From Cokeromyces recurvatus (lineage: Eukaryota > Mucoromycota > Mucoromycetes > Mucorales > Mucoraceae): 64,000 bases of DNA. The position numbers and the translations under genes were made by a program. The stretch is from the NCBI RefSeq assembly GCF_025118155.1, contig NW_026251411.1, forward strand, positions 1 to 64,000. Direction: 5' to 3'. Positions 24,101 through 34,325 of this stretch are shown here, in pieces; position 1 is the first letter of the stretch, and every line of letters starts with the position of its first letter. A model generated the notes under the pieces. It saw nothing but the letters and a program-made list of their open reading frames with translations. It had not been told where the DNA came from and made no database searches.

Positions 24101-25299
24101 GCAGGTAGCTTATGACTTTTACGTTTTATCATTGTAGTGTCATCGGGCGAAGCTTGCATATTTAATATCAATCCACCTGCACTACCAAAATGTTCTCCAC
24201 TTAGTCGTTTAGATAAACTTGTATTCATATCTTCGTGTGAGATATCTATTGCATCTACAAATTCATCGTCGTCGTCGTCGTCGTCGTCGTCGTCATCGTC
24301 ATCGTCGTCATCATCCTCCTCCTCCTCCTCCTCCTCCTCTTCCTCTTCCTCATCAGTAGTAGTAGTAGTAGTAGTAGCTGTTGCTGTTGTTGTTGTTGTT
24401 GTTGTTGTTGGCTTATCTTCGGTTCTTTCTTCATTATTTTCGGCCATAGTTGATAAATGAACACTACTTTCATTTGAATTAGAATGATGTTCTTCTTCTG
24501 ATTCAAGGGAGGGTGAGGTGGATCTCTGTTCATCACATCCAAATGTTGAATATATCGAACAAGAACCAGAGGATTTCCTCATAGAAGATCTTGTGGAGAC
24601 AGATGATTTAGTTTGAACTATTGAAGCTGGCACTGGTTCAAAAACTTCAGGATGTTTTACGATATACTGATCCGGTAAGTTTGTTAAAAAATGTTGCTGG
24701 TTAGGCTGTAAGATGGCACGATTCCTTAACGGAATCTCTGTAGGTGGAGGAGCTAAGGGTATCTTTGGATGCTTTGGCATACTTCGATAAATAGGTCGTA
24801 CTTTTGGTGAATTATCCATATCATCTTCTAAATATTTATTTGACTAAATAAATGAATTAAAAATGAAATAAAAGAGTTTTTTTTTTTTTTTTTTTTTTTT
24901 TTGAGACTTTATTTACCTTTGCTCGCTTTTTAAAAAGGTTTGTAAAGCCACTAGATAAAGTCTTTTCTGTTGTCTTTAAATATATTTGTATATTTTAATA
25001 AATCAATAGTCTATTTAATGTATGAAATTATTTACTTTATTTAGTTCAGAAGATCTAGAAATAGAAGGTGCAATAGATGAAGACGCACTCCATGTTGCAT
25101 ATTCATGTTTTGTCTGATTTTCCGATATTGATTCATACTTGGGCTTATTTGACATGTTATATTCTTTTGGATTAGGAGAACTGGTAAGTAATCTAGATAT
25201 AAAACCTTTCTTTAGACTGCTTTCATTAATTGCGGAATTGGATCTTTGGCGAAATCTATAATTCTCATTAGGTGGAATTATACGAGAATTAGGTAGCAT
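21189..25299 (-). CDS. Arf guanine-nucleotide exchange factor with Sec7 and PH domains
   Basis: This protein catalyses GDP/GTP exchange on Arf GTPases in membrane traffic; the Sec7-then-PH order is that of EFA6/PSD and yeast Syt1/Yel1. A long disordered N-terminus begins MLPNSRIIPP at 25299 and carries a Thr/Ala run followed by a Glu/Asp run. The Sec7 domain begins near KMAEFLGQG and has LYFKAEAQQIDRILEAFA, whose Glu is the expected catalytic finger, then DIVYATVYSLLLLNTDLH after an intron (about 23228-23293). That intron is open in frame and must be removed for the motif to form. The PH domain follows (YYKEGVVIRKHLLENA, REWRECYLEVGQGELCMY, PYVFAIQQPNGGVYLFQV, AYEWVSTCNYWAARQ). A C-terminal coiled coil ends SLNLQ. 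Roughly ten exons are inferred. Confidence 0.85.
24264..24420 (-). repeat. Trinucleotide array encoding acidic and Thr/Ala runs
   Basis: GAC, GAG and ACT/GCA-type triplets in the N-terminal exon of the Sec7 gene encode a Thr/Ala run, then about a dozen Glu, then about a dozen Asp. On the opposite strand it reads as poly-Ser, which is an artefact. Such arrays expand by slippage. Confidence 0.85.
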
Positions 25300-25648
25300 A
25301 TTCCTTTTTATATCAAGAAATAAGTAAATAAACAGAAAGAAAGGATAAAAGAATAATGTATGTATTCTAATAAAAATATGTTATACAACAACAATGAGCT
25401 TATTTTTTTTTTTGAAAATAAGCATATACCCCTTTATAACCTTTTTCTTTTTCTTTTTTTTGCGGCATTGCTAATGCTTATTTTATGAAATAGAACCTTA
25501 CCCCTCCCCTTTTATACATAATGATACGCTTGATTTGGATATCTTTTATTATGATAAGCATCAGCGTTATAGCAGTAAATATACATGTATTGTATTATTT
25601 AAAGATGGTTTAGTGTAACGTATAAATAAGGCTTTTTTGCACATGTTA
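25300..25648. other. Short intergenic region
   Basis: It lies between the LYR-motif gene 3' end and the Sec7 gene start. It holds T/C-rich tracts at 25440-25460 and a CCCCTCCCC block near 25501. No other feature was seen. Confidence 0.4.
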
Positions 25649-26013
25649 CTAATGACTGTCATGGTTATATCTTTTTTGTAAGGTTCGGTATTTTCTCAAG
25701 TAGTACATCATTTCTAGTTCTATAGTATGTTGTTAATCTTTTTTTTTCTTATACAATGAATATGCATGCCTTTAATAATATATTCACCAAATTGAATTGC
25801 TTTTAATATCTCTTGTTCATCTTTTAAATCCTTTTTCTTCAAAAATGCTGCTTTTAATTTAGGTCGAAAAAAATGTGTATATCCTTGTGGATAATCTCTT
25901 CCTAAATATACCAACTATTTTTTGTTTTTTATGTGTAAGAAAGAAAAAAAAATATTATTTATAGTTACTTGTTTATAAAGTGCAATGACTTGTGATCTAA
26001 GATTACTTGACAT
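25649..26013 (-). CDS. LYR-motif protein, LYRM5/ETFRF1-like
   Basis: This small mitochondrial Complex1_LYR protein belongs to the family whose human member regulates electron-transfer flavoprotein. Exon 1 encodes MSSNLRSQVIALYKQ. Exon 2, joined by a GT-AG intron (25915-25968), encodes LVYLGRDYPQGYTHFFRPKL, KAAFLKKKDLKDEQEILKAI and QFGEYIIK. The genomic frame then runs into an unrelated tail, but removing 25720-25769 gives KELEMMYYLRKYRTLQKRYN then HDSH and TAG at 25649-25651, matching the family C-terminus (a KELEALY..LRKYR block). The donor of that intron is GC, not GT. The mature protein would be about 86 residues, normal for the family. The LYR tripeptide appears as ALYK. Identification is strong; function is inferred. 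Confidence 0.8.
25720..25769 (-). other. GC-AG intron in the LYRM5-like gene
   Basis: The 50-base intron begins GCATGC after AAAG and ends ACTATAG. It contains GATTAAC, a plausible branch site. Its removal restores the conserved C-terminus; retention gives a short, non-conserved tail. No GT donor nearby gives an open, conserved product. Confidence 0.7.
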
Positions 26014-26968
26014 TTAATTAAGAAAAAAAAATAAATAAATAAATCTACAAGACAAATGAAGATAGTAGGAAAAACCCCCCCCATATTATTAAATGGTCAC
26101 ACTACTTTAAATATCATTTCTCACGTTTTTGTCATTTAAATACACACTATTCCTGCTTTATATTCTATACTCAAACTAATACATGCAATATTTAACATCT
26201 CTAAAATAGATAGAATCATTTGATGTGAAAGTAGTCTTATTACTTGAAAACAGAAATGTCAACAGTAAAAAAAATATGGTGTGGAGGTAAAGGGTGTCCT
26301 TAAAGGAAAATAGTAATATATGGTCTTAAAATAAAGTACTAGATGAATAATTTGGCCCTGAAAATAATCTTCTCGGTAATTATCATGAACTTCAATAGGA
26401 TGAAGTATTCATTATTGACACATTTATCGAGAGAGAGTGCTTAGTTGGTTTAAACCTTAGACTCAATCTAGCATCCTGTGCTATTACTTGATGTTTCGTG
26501 ATCGTCCTGAATGAATGCACAGAGGATTTTGATGATTTATATCTGTTTCTGCTGCTTTTTTTTTTTTTTTTTTTTTGAAACTGGCTGGTAGGGCGATACA
26601 GCATACATAATAACAATAATAATAATAAAAAAAAACTATATGCTTATTGGTCTTTTTTAGTCGTATAAAGGAAGTAAATGTCAAATTTCACACACTCCAA
26701 GATTGTTTAAATACAGAAAAAAAAAAATTTTTTTTTAATACCCGCTAAAAAAAAGTATAAAAGGGAAGCTTATCTTTGCACGACTACGCCCCTTCCCCTT
26801 TCAATATTCATTGAATTGGGCGTACACTTTATCGTATAACTTATATTCCTTTATAAAGAAACAAACAAAAAAAAAAAAACCGCATAATTCAATAAAAACT
26901 TTATATTTTATACATATAAACCATTATTGCCTTTTATACTTTCTTTTTTTTTTCTATTCATTGTACTC
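26014..26968. other. Intergenic region and CTP synthase promoter
   Basis: It lies between divergent genes (LYR-motif on minus, CTP synthase on plus). A run of about 19 T lies near 26557-26575 and mixed A/T runs near 26718-26737. A TATAAAAGGG box at about 26756-26765 is 205 bases before the CTP synthase start and is a plausible TATA element. Confidence 0.5.
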
Positions 26969-28660
26969 ATGACAAAATACATTGTTATTTCTGGTGGTGT
27001 CATTTCAGGTATTGGTAAGGGAGTTATAGCATCAAGTACAGGTACACTTTTAAAAAGTCTAGGGTTGAATGTAACTGCAATTAAGATTGATCCTTATTTG
27101 AATATCGATGCTGGACTTATGACCCCTCTTGACCACGGTGAAGTCTTTGTACTTGATGACGGTGGTGAAGTGGATCTTGATTTGGGTAATTATGAACGTT
27201 TTCTTGATGTCGAGTTGAGTCGGATCAATAATATCACAACCGGTAAAATATACCGTCAGGTAATTGAACGTGAACGTCGTGGCGACTACCTTGGAAAGAC
27301 AGTTCAAGTCGTCCCCCACATTACAGATGCTATTCAAAACTGGATTGAAGAGGTAGCCAACATGCCTATCGACGGTGAGAACAAGCCTGATGTCTGTATT
27401 ATTGAGTTAGGAGGCACGGTGGGTGATATCGAATCGGCCCCCTTTGTGGAAGCCATGCGTCAGTTTCAATTTCGTGTTGGCCATGAGAACTTTTGTTTGA
27501 TTCATGTCTCTCTCGTACCTGTTGTAGGTTCTGTAGGCGAACAAAAGACGAAGCCTACTCAGATGAGTGTTCGTGATTTACGTGGTGCAGGCCTTTCACC
27601 TGATTTAATTGCTTGTCGTTCCTCTAAACCTCTTGATGAAAGCGTGGCTTCTAAAATCTCCATGTTTTGTCATGTCGCCCCTGAACAAGTCTTGGCTGTC
27701 CATGATGTTTCTTCCGTTTACCATGTTCCTATCTTGCTGCGTGAACATGGTGTGATTGATTTCTTTCGTCGTCGTCTTCATTTGGATGCCCTCGAGATCA
27801 GTGATGAGCGACGTTTAGCAGGCGAGCGTCTCTGGAGTGCTTGGACTCGCTTAGCATCGAGTTATGACCATTTACATGAAACAGTCACGATTGCTATCGT
27901 TGGTAAATATACGGACCTTCATGATTCTTACATCTCCGTCTATAAGGCACTTGAACATGCTAGTTTAGCTCATGGTCGTAAGATTGAAATTAAATGGGTA
28001 GATGCCTCTGATTTAGAACCTGGCATCCGTACGATAAATCCAATCAAGTACCATGAGGCATGGAAACATGTCTGTAGCTCAGATGGTATCCTTGTCCCTG
28101 GTGGCTTTGGTAGTCGTGGTATCGAAGGTATGATCTTGGCTGCTCAATGGGCTCGTGAACATAACGTACCTTACTTGGGTATCTGTCTTGGTATGCAAAT
28201 CTCCGTCGTTGAATTTGCTCGTCATGTCTGTCATCTGCCAAACGCTCAGTCTGCTGAAGTGGATCCTAATACGGATACACCTGTCGTCATCTATATGCCA
28301 GAGATCTCAAAGACGCATTTAGGTGGTACCATGCGTCTCGGCCTTCGTCCTACTCTTTTCCAACCTAATACTGAAGGATCGATTGTACGTCGATTATATG
28401 ATGGGAAAGAGTCTGTAGATGAACGCCATCGTCACCGTTATGAAGTGAATCCTATCCATGTTGAAACATTTGAAAAGAAGGGTCTTAAATTCATTGGTAG
28501 AGATGAAAAGGGAGAGCGTATGGAGATTGTTGAATTAGAGGGTCATCCTTTCTTTGTTGGATGTCAGTATCATCCTGAATATCTGACTCGTCCTTTAAAA
28601 CCTTCTCCTTTATTCAATGGTCTCATTATGGCAGCTATTGGCAAATTAAATACGATATAA
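26969..28660 (+). CDS. URA7: CTP synthase
   Basis: This enzyme makes CTP from UTP, ATP and glutamine. The intronless product is 563 residues from ATG 26969 ([19 protein letters not shown]). An upstream in-frame ATG at 26927 would add 14 hydrophobic residues not found in the family, so it was rejected. The synthase half shows [45 protein letters not shown] and [10 protein letters not shown]. The glutaminase half shows [17 protein letters not shown] with the nucleophile Cys, and HPEYLTRP with the catalytic His-Glu pair. Length is a little short of the 579-591 of yeast and human forms, from a shorter C-terminal tail. The codons are C/G-richer and more biased than those of neighbours, as expected for a highly expressed gene. 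Confidence 0.97.
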   Translation: MTKYIVISGGVISGIGKGVIASSTGTLLKSLGLNVTAIKIDPYLNIDAGLMTPLDHGEVFVLDDGGEVDLDLGNYERFLDVELSRINNITTGKIYRQVIERERRGDYLGKTVQVVPHITDAIQNWIEEVANMPIDGENKPDVCIIELGGTVGDIESAPFVEAMRQFQFRVGHENFCLIHVSLVPVVGSVGEQKTKPTQMSVRDLRGAGLSPDLIACRSSKPLDESVASKISMFCHVAPEQVLAVHDVSSVYHVPILLREHGVIDFFRRRLHLDALEISDERRLAGERLWSAWTRLASSYDHLHETVTIAIVGKYTDLHDSYISVYKALEHASLAHGRKIEIKWVDASDLEPGIRTINPIKYHEAWKHVCSSDGILVPGGFGSRGIEGMILAAQWAREHNVPYLGICLGMQISVVEFARHVCHLPNAQSAEVDPNTDTPVVIYMPEISKTHLGGTMRLGLRPTLFQPNTEGSIVRRLYDGKESVDERHRHRYEVNPIHVETFEKKGLKFIGRDEKGERMEIVELEGHPFFVGCQYHPEYLTRPLKPSPLFNGLIMAAIGKLNTI

Positions 28661-29169
28661 TTTTTTTTTATTATAATAATAAACTATACTATACTATACA
28701 TAAAGTATCATGATTGCAAGTAAAATTAGTATGGAAATATAAGCATCTCATATAAAATGAAATCTTCAGGGGTAAATTTTAAATATTATAAAAAAAAAAT
28801 TGATTTCATGAAACACTCTTCTTCTCCTTTCTTTTTTTTTTTTTCCCTCTTTTCCTTCTCCATGACATTAGAAAGTTAAAAAGTATCAAAAAGATCACAG
28901 TTAAAAGAACATTGCAGGTCATATTTATTTAGTATATATGCATATATGCATATACAAGTTACTTATAAGATTGCTTATATAAGAACTTTTTCTTTTTAGT
29001 TACTTGATTTATTTAATACAAAAGAAATAGAATGAAATACTATAGATAAATATATAGATGTATGTAGCATAATATGTATAGAACTGGAGTGGAGTGGAAT
29101 AGAGTGGAATGTATGTATGTGTGTGTGTGTTTGAATCCTATTTTACCTCATCACCTTTAATAAAGTATA
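28661..29169. other. Convergent 3' intergenic region
   Basis: This lies between the 3' ends of CTP synthase and the gene on the minus strand. It holds AATAAA-like signals near 28676, TATGCA repeats near 28938-28953 and a short GT repeat near 29111-29130. Confidence 0.5.
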
Positions 29170-30613
29170 CTAATAATATACTTTACGTGAAAATCGAGGC
29201 GTTGTAGAAAGAGAATTAGTAAAAGTATTATTAGTGGTAGTGGATGTATTTGGTGATTGATAAGCAGGTGAAGATGCATATTGAGAAAAAAAAGATGGGT
29301 CATTATATAGATTACAAGAAGAAGAAGACGTTGGTCTTGGTAAGTTTCTTTTCTGTAGCTTTCGTTGTCTTTTCTTTAATTCCATCTCTTTTTGTGATGT
29401 AAATAGTTTTGTTAAAGCTTCAATCACCTTTGGTGTATTGATATTATTCTTCTTTCCAAATTCAGTCGCTAATTTGAATGGATCATCTAACTCTCTAATA
29501 GGTACTGGTATTTTAATAGTGTCAGATAATTCTACATTAATAGTAATTAAATGTCGATTTTCAGGCGGTGGTGGTGGTGCAATCTCGGTTGGTATGGGTG
29601 TACGTCCGTCATGTCTATAATTAATTGGCTCTGGTATATCTGCTGATGCTGTATCAGAATAGCGCTGTTTAGAACGAATTGAAAACCTTGTTGGTCTACT
29701 ATGTTCCTCATGATGATGAATAGAATGTCGTAAGGGTGGTATATTACTTTTATGATTAGACTGATAGCTATCTTCAGAACCCCATGACACTAATTCTCCT
29801 GTATCCCAGCCATCTTGATTGTTTCCATTCTTATCAAAACAATCGAAATTAAATAAGTCATTATTACTATTTATCTTATTGAAGTCCCCATCTTTACTAG
29901 AGCTTATCGCATTAGTTGTTGTTTCTTGTTTGCCGATAGAATTAACTCGTTTTCCCCAATTCTCTTTTTTATTATTTTCAGTTTTGAAGTTATTTTCAAC
30001 CGTATTTTTAGATTTAGATAGTTGATTCCAAGCCTTTGAAGGAAAAAAAAAATTAATAAAACAACTCGGAAAAAGAATTACATATGATATGTAATACCTC
30101 TGATGTTTCCCAGAAAGGTACTTCAACTAGATCTGAATTTGCCCAATTAGAATCATTTTTTAAAGATCTTTGTAAAGTTGATGGTGAACTGCCATTAGAA
30201 GATGTTGATCGAGCAATTTGATTATGCTTTATAGGATTACTGTTTTTAGTACTAGTTGAAAAACGGTCAGTTGTATTTGATGCTTTTGGATTATTAGTTT
30301 TATTCGTCTTTTTTTGCCCTTTATTAAAGCTTTTAGGTAAGCCTAAATTAGTCTCTGCCTTTTGAATGGCCTCTTGCATCTTCTTTTTAGGTATTTGAAC
30401 TTTGAGTCTCTGAGCCAAAATAATTTCTTCATCAATAGGCTTGTAATTATGTCCACGACGATGAAGATTGCCACTTCCAAGATCGTTGGGTCCAATTTTC
30501 ACATCCGGATCAACAAGTTTTTTCCATGCATCTATATTATCTGAATTGGCAACAGGTGTTTGTGAACCCCAGGTTGCAGTAATGGGACCATACTCATCGT
30601 CGCTGTCGCTCAT
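29170..30613 (-). CDS. Conserved hypothetical protein, disordered with one folded block
   Basis: Two exons start MSDSDDEYGPITATWGSQ at 30613 and join across an intron at about 30034-30098 (WETSE|AWNQLSK). The N-terminus has a compact block (DAWKKLVDPDVKIGPNDLGS, GHNYKPIDEEIILAQRLKVQ, KKKMQEAIQKAE). The middle is Asn/Ser-rich. A block of about 70 residues near the C-terminus (HLITINVELSDTIKIPVPIR, DPFKLATEFGKKNNI, VIEALTKLFTSQKEME) looks folded, with beta strands then helices, and resembles ubiquitin-like or UBX-adjacent modules only superficially. The tail is basic and Ser/Thr-rich. I do not recognise the family; I think the C-terminal block recurs in other zygomycete and basidiomycete proteins. 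Coding status is firm from length and splicing. Confidence 0.75.
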
Positions 30614-32732
30614 TAAGTTTAAATCAACTACTATGAATTATCTAAATATATATATATATATGAATATATAAATATATGCCTTATATATGTGTATATCGAA
30701 AATAAAAATAAGAAAATTGCTTTTTTTTTTTCTTTCTAGACTGAGAAATAGACATATCGGAAATTAAATGATTAGCCAGCCCACTCGATAATCTATCAAA
30801 TGACTATATAAAATAATAACACTGATTTCCTCAGATCAAGTTAGAGAAAATAAAAAAGTAACAGTAAAAATGAAAGGAAAGAGTGTTAAATATAGAATAA
30901 TTTAATAGCATCATTTGTATCCAGATTTAAGCAATAAAGAAGGAGATTTCATTGCAAGCTTAGATAGTCTCTATCTTTTGATAGGATATATCTGATCGTT
31001 AAAGTCTAGGACTAAAGTGTTACTATAAAGATATATCAAGGTTATACTCACTTTAAATAGGATTCAATCTATCGAATACAGCATTTATTTTGGTTCAATT
31101 TATACTAAACAAATTCAAACGCTTTATTTTAGATTTGCTGAATTAAACAATGGTAGCAAGTCTTTACGTCCTTTAGCAAATCATTAATATGAATAAGTCT
31201 TTTTAATGTGTATACCAACTTATTAAATTATAAGCTTTGCCAATAAGTACAATGAACCCTTTTAGTAATTAACTAAAATGATGTACTTTAACATAAGCAT
31301 AGGTTTTACTAAACATATGCTATTAGTTTTCAAAAAAAAAAAAAAAAAAAAAAGATGGTTTCATAATGTAGCTATTTCAGCTCCACAAGAATGAAAACAG
31401 TCAAGTTAAACTATTTATTTAATTCAGGGTTCAAAAAATAATGATGATACGCTTTTTTTCTTTATCATCATAAATCTCAATGTGTTTGGCTCACTCTTTC
31501 TATTTTTTATTTTAAATAAACTACAGTCAGTTCCTAGGGATCTTTTATATATATATAGATACATATATATGTCATATCAACAAAAATAAGGTACAAAGAC
31601 TGTAGCAGTAGTAAACAAATACAAAAAAAAAAAAAAGATGATTAATACAAACAAGTTTCCTATATACAAGACATTATCTATAGTATGATCTCACAATCGT
31701 ACATATTTAATTCTCTCTTTCTATACAAACTTCAAGACTGTAAGAAGCGACTATTTATAGAGTTTTACAATAGATCATGGGATCTTAATATCTATAGAAT
31801 CGTATTGAAACATCTTGAACTGCCATTATCTGCTGCTTATCAGTCATAGTTAAAAAAAGAAAAGAAAAAAATCGTGTTTCTCATCTGTTTTGTGAATAAT
31901 GAATATTTTTAGACTGTTTACGTGTTGGGATCCCTTTTTACTAATAAAATAAAATGTTGCTAGACGTGAAGGTTCGAGATCGACTGAGAAATCGTAAATA
32001 TATAATTATTTGAACTACTAACTTTGGTGAAGATATTAAGAAACTTCATTCTCAGACACTATTTTGTAAGTGATAATAATAAAAATAATAATAATAAAAC
32101 CGGGGTTTTAAAAGTGATCATTATTGTTTGCTGTAATGGCTTTGTATTTGTACTAGAAAATTATTTATTTGCTTGTTGAATGTATTATAAGCATGTAAAA
32201 TACCCTTTTATTTATCAGCTACTTTAGTATAGAATCTTTTTTTTTTTTTTTTTTTTTTTAGATTTATTGTGGCTTAATAACATAGTCACTTTATTTTGTA
32301 TTCTATAAAAAAGGTTTGTGTTACTTGGTATATAATTATGCTGCATAATAATCATAAAAAAAAAGAATGATATCATGTCCTTATTTATTCTTTTTTTTAA
32401 AAAAAAAAAAAAGTAAAATTTAACAAGTATAGCTACTATTTAATAGTTAGCAATAATTTAATCAGTAGTAGCAATTAGGCTGATTTAGGTAATTTACTTT
32501 GTTAAGTAAATAATATATGATTACTATGGGTAAATTATAATAACATTCATAAACTGAGTTCATTATGCAACTGAAACCTTGTATTATCTAGTGGTCACAG
32601 AGTTCTATTTCTTCCAAAAAAGGGAAGTTTACTTTATTAACAAAACAAAATGTCAATCCAATTATTATTATTTTTTTCCTTTTTTTTCTTTTCATTCACT
32701 TGTAAAAAAAAATAGAATAAAATAAAATAAAG
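30614..32732. other. Gene-free intergenic region
   Basis: No coding frame longer than background and no RNA gene was recognised. It holds A runs near 31331-31353, a run of about 24 T near 32238-32261, and several AATAAT microsatellites. Promoters of both flanking divergent genes must lie at the two edges. Confidence 0.55.
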
Positions 32733-34208
32733 ATGTCAACAAACACTTCTGTACCTAAAGAGACTTCAAATAAGTCTGAAGATATAAATGTAGAAAATGA
32801 AACTTTTGTTAACAAAAAAGTAAGTGAAGAAGAAAAGGAAATGCTTAAAGAAGATGATAAGGAAGAAAAGGAGAAAGAAGAAGATAAACCTACTGTTTTG
32901 GATAAAAATGATATTGAAGAAAAAGAAGAAGAAGAAGAAGAAGAAGGGAAGGGAATGGAAGTTGAGGATAATTCAATTCCTACTCAACAAAATAAAACGA
33001 CTCTCTTAGATACGCCTGCTACTACAAATACGACTGTTGAACAGCCATCAAGACAACGTAGTAGTTCCATTACTCCTGCAGCTTTATTAGAATCTACTTT
33101 AGACAGTTTAGCTTCCTTTTCTTCAAAAATAAATCCTCTTACTCAAAGAATTGGCAAGGGATTAGGACAAGTGAGACAGGTATTAAACGTTATTTTTATT
33201 TTTATATCCCCTCCCACACGCCTTTTTTCTTTCTTTCTTCTTACATCATTTTTATAGTATGCACAAGAAAAATTGGGTACAGCTGAGGATATTACTGAAC
33301 TGCCTCAAGAATACAAGGATTTGGAAAAGGTAAAGTCATTTATATACATATAAATAGATAGGATATATAAAATAAACCAGTCCCTTTTATACATATTTAG
33401 CGTGTAGATACCTTTCAACAAATTCATCAAAATTTCCTTAAAGTCACTAAAACTTATAATTCACCCGCTTATGATTATCCTCTTCAACTTCAAGAATCTT
33501 TGAAAGGATTCACAAATACTGTGACTAACCAGATTCAACAACTAACAAACAAGTCCGACCAACAACGTGCACAGACATCATCGGACCATCATCCTAGAAC
33601 ACTTTCTCACGCTGTAGGTCGTGTTGCCTTGGAAGGAGCTGCTGAAATAGGCCAAGATGATGCATTTGGTGCTGCACTTCAAAAATTAGGTGAAACTTCC
33701 ATTATGTTGGGTAATGCGAGATTAGCCATGGATCATGCAATTGTGTCCAAATTTAATACACCTCTTTTGGTATCACTTAAAACGACATTTGAGAATACGA
33801 ATAAAGCAAGACGTCAAGTTCAGATCAAAAGGTTAGCATTAGACGCTGCCAAGACAAATTATAGAGAATCACCTACAAATAAATTAGACTCAGCTCGATT
33901 ACAAGTTGAACAAGCTGAAGATGAATTTATAGGTGCAGTAGAAGAAGCGACTCATTTGATGAAGGCTTTATTAGAAGACGTAAGTGTGGATGTGGAGAAT
34001 ACAAGAAGAAATAGATTTTTAACAAATTATCTATTTATTTTATTTTATTATTTAGCCCGAGCCTTTCCGTGATTTAGCAGACTTTGTCCAAGTTCAATTA
34101 TCTTACTTTAAAGAAGCTCAAGAATTATTTTCAAATTTAGTGCCTGAACTTGAAGAAATTAAAATGACTCAAGAAACATTATTTCATGAAAATAATCATC
34201 AGTCATAA
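32733..34208 (+). CDS. GVP36: BAR-domain protein, Gvp36 type
   Basis: This is a membrane-curvature protein of the Golgi/endosome-vacuole system in yeast. Four exons start MSTNTSVPKETSNK at 32733. The first 100 residues are a Glu/Lys-rich disordered extension coded by GAA triplets, unusual for the family. The BAR-like region begins DSLASFSSKINPLTQRIGKG and continues LGQVRQ|YAQEKLGTAEDITE, LPQEYKDLEKRVDTFQQIHQ, KTYNSPAYDYP, LGNARLAMDHAIVSKFNTPL and KARRQVQIKRLALDAAKTNY. The helices expected of the Gvp36 BAR fold are all present to the end (PEPFRDLADFVQVQLSYFKE, TQETLFHENNHQS). Introns are short with GT-AG ends. TAA is at 34206. Confidence 0.87.
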
Positions 34209-34325
34209 GCAGCCATTGTATCACGTGTACTTGTTGAAATACATCATTTATTTATACATGCATATACAAATATATATTTTTTTGTGTACTCGTCTTTTCT
34301 TTCTTTCTTTCTTTTTTTTTGAATT

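Noticed and set aside
24137..24460. Plus-strand frame with poly-Ser and poly-Val
   Set aside because: It is the antisense shadow of the acidic triplet arrays in the Sec7 gene, whose minus-strand frame carries the real domains.
26392..26684. Two overlapping minus-strand frames around a poly-A tract
   Set aside because: The open stretch depends on a homopolymer and contains no recognisable motif. It could be a small gene, but nothing supports it.
26927..26968. Upstream ATG extending CTP synthase by 14 hydrophobic residues
   Set aside because: The family begins MKYI-like, and the extension is encoded by a T-rich leader.
31960..32000. GGTTCGAGATC resembling a tRNA B box
   Set aside because: No matching A box at the right distance, no acceptor-stem pairing and no T run downstream.
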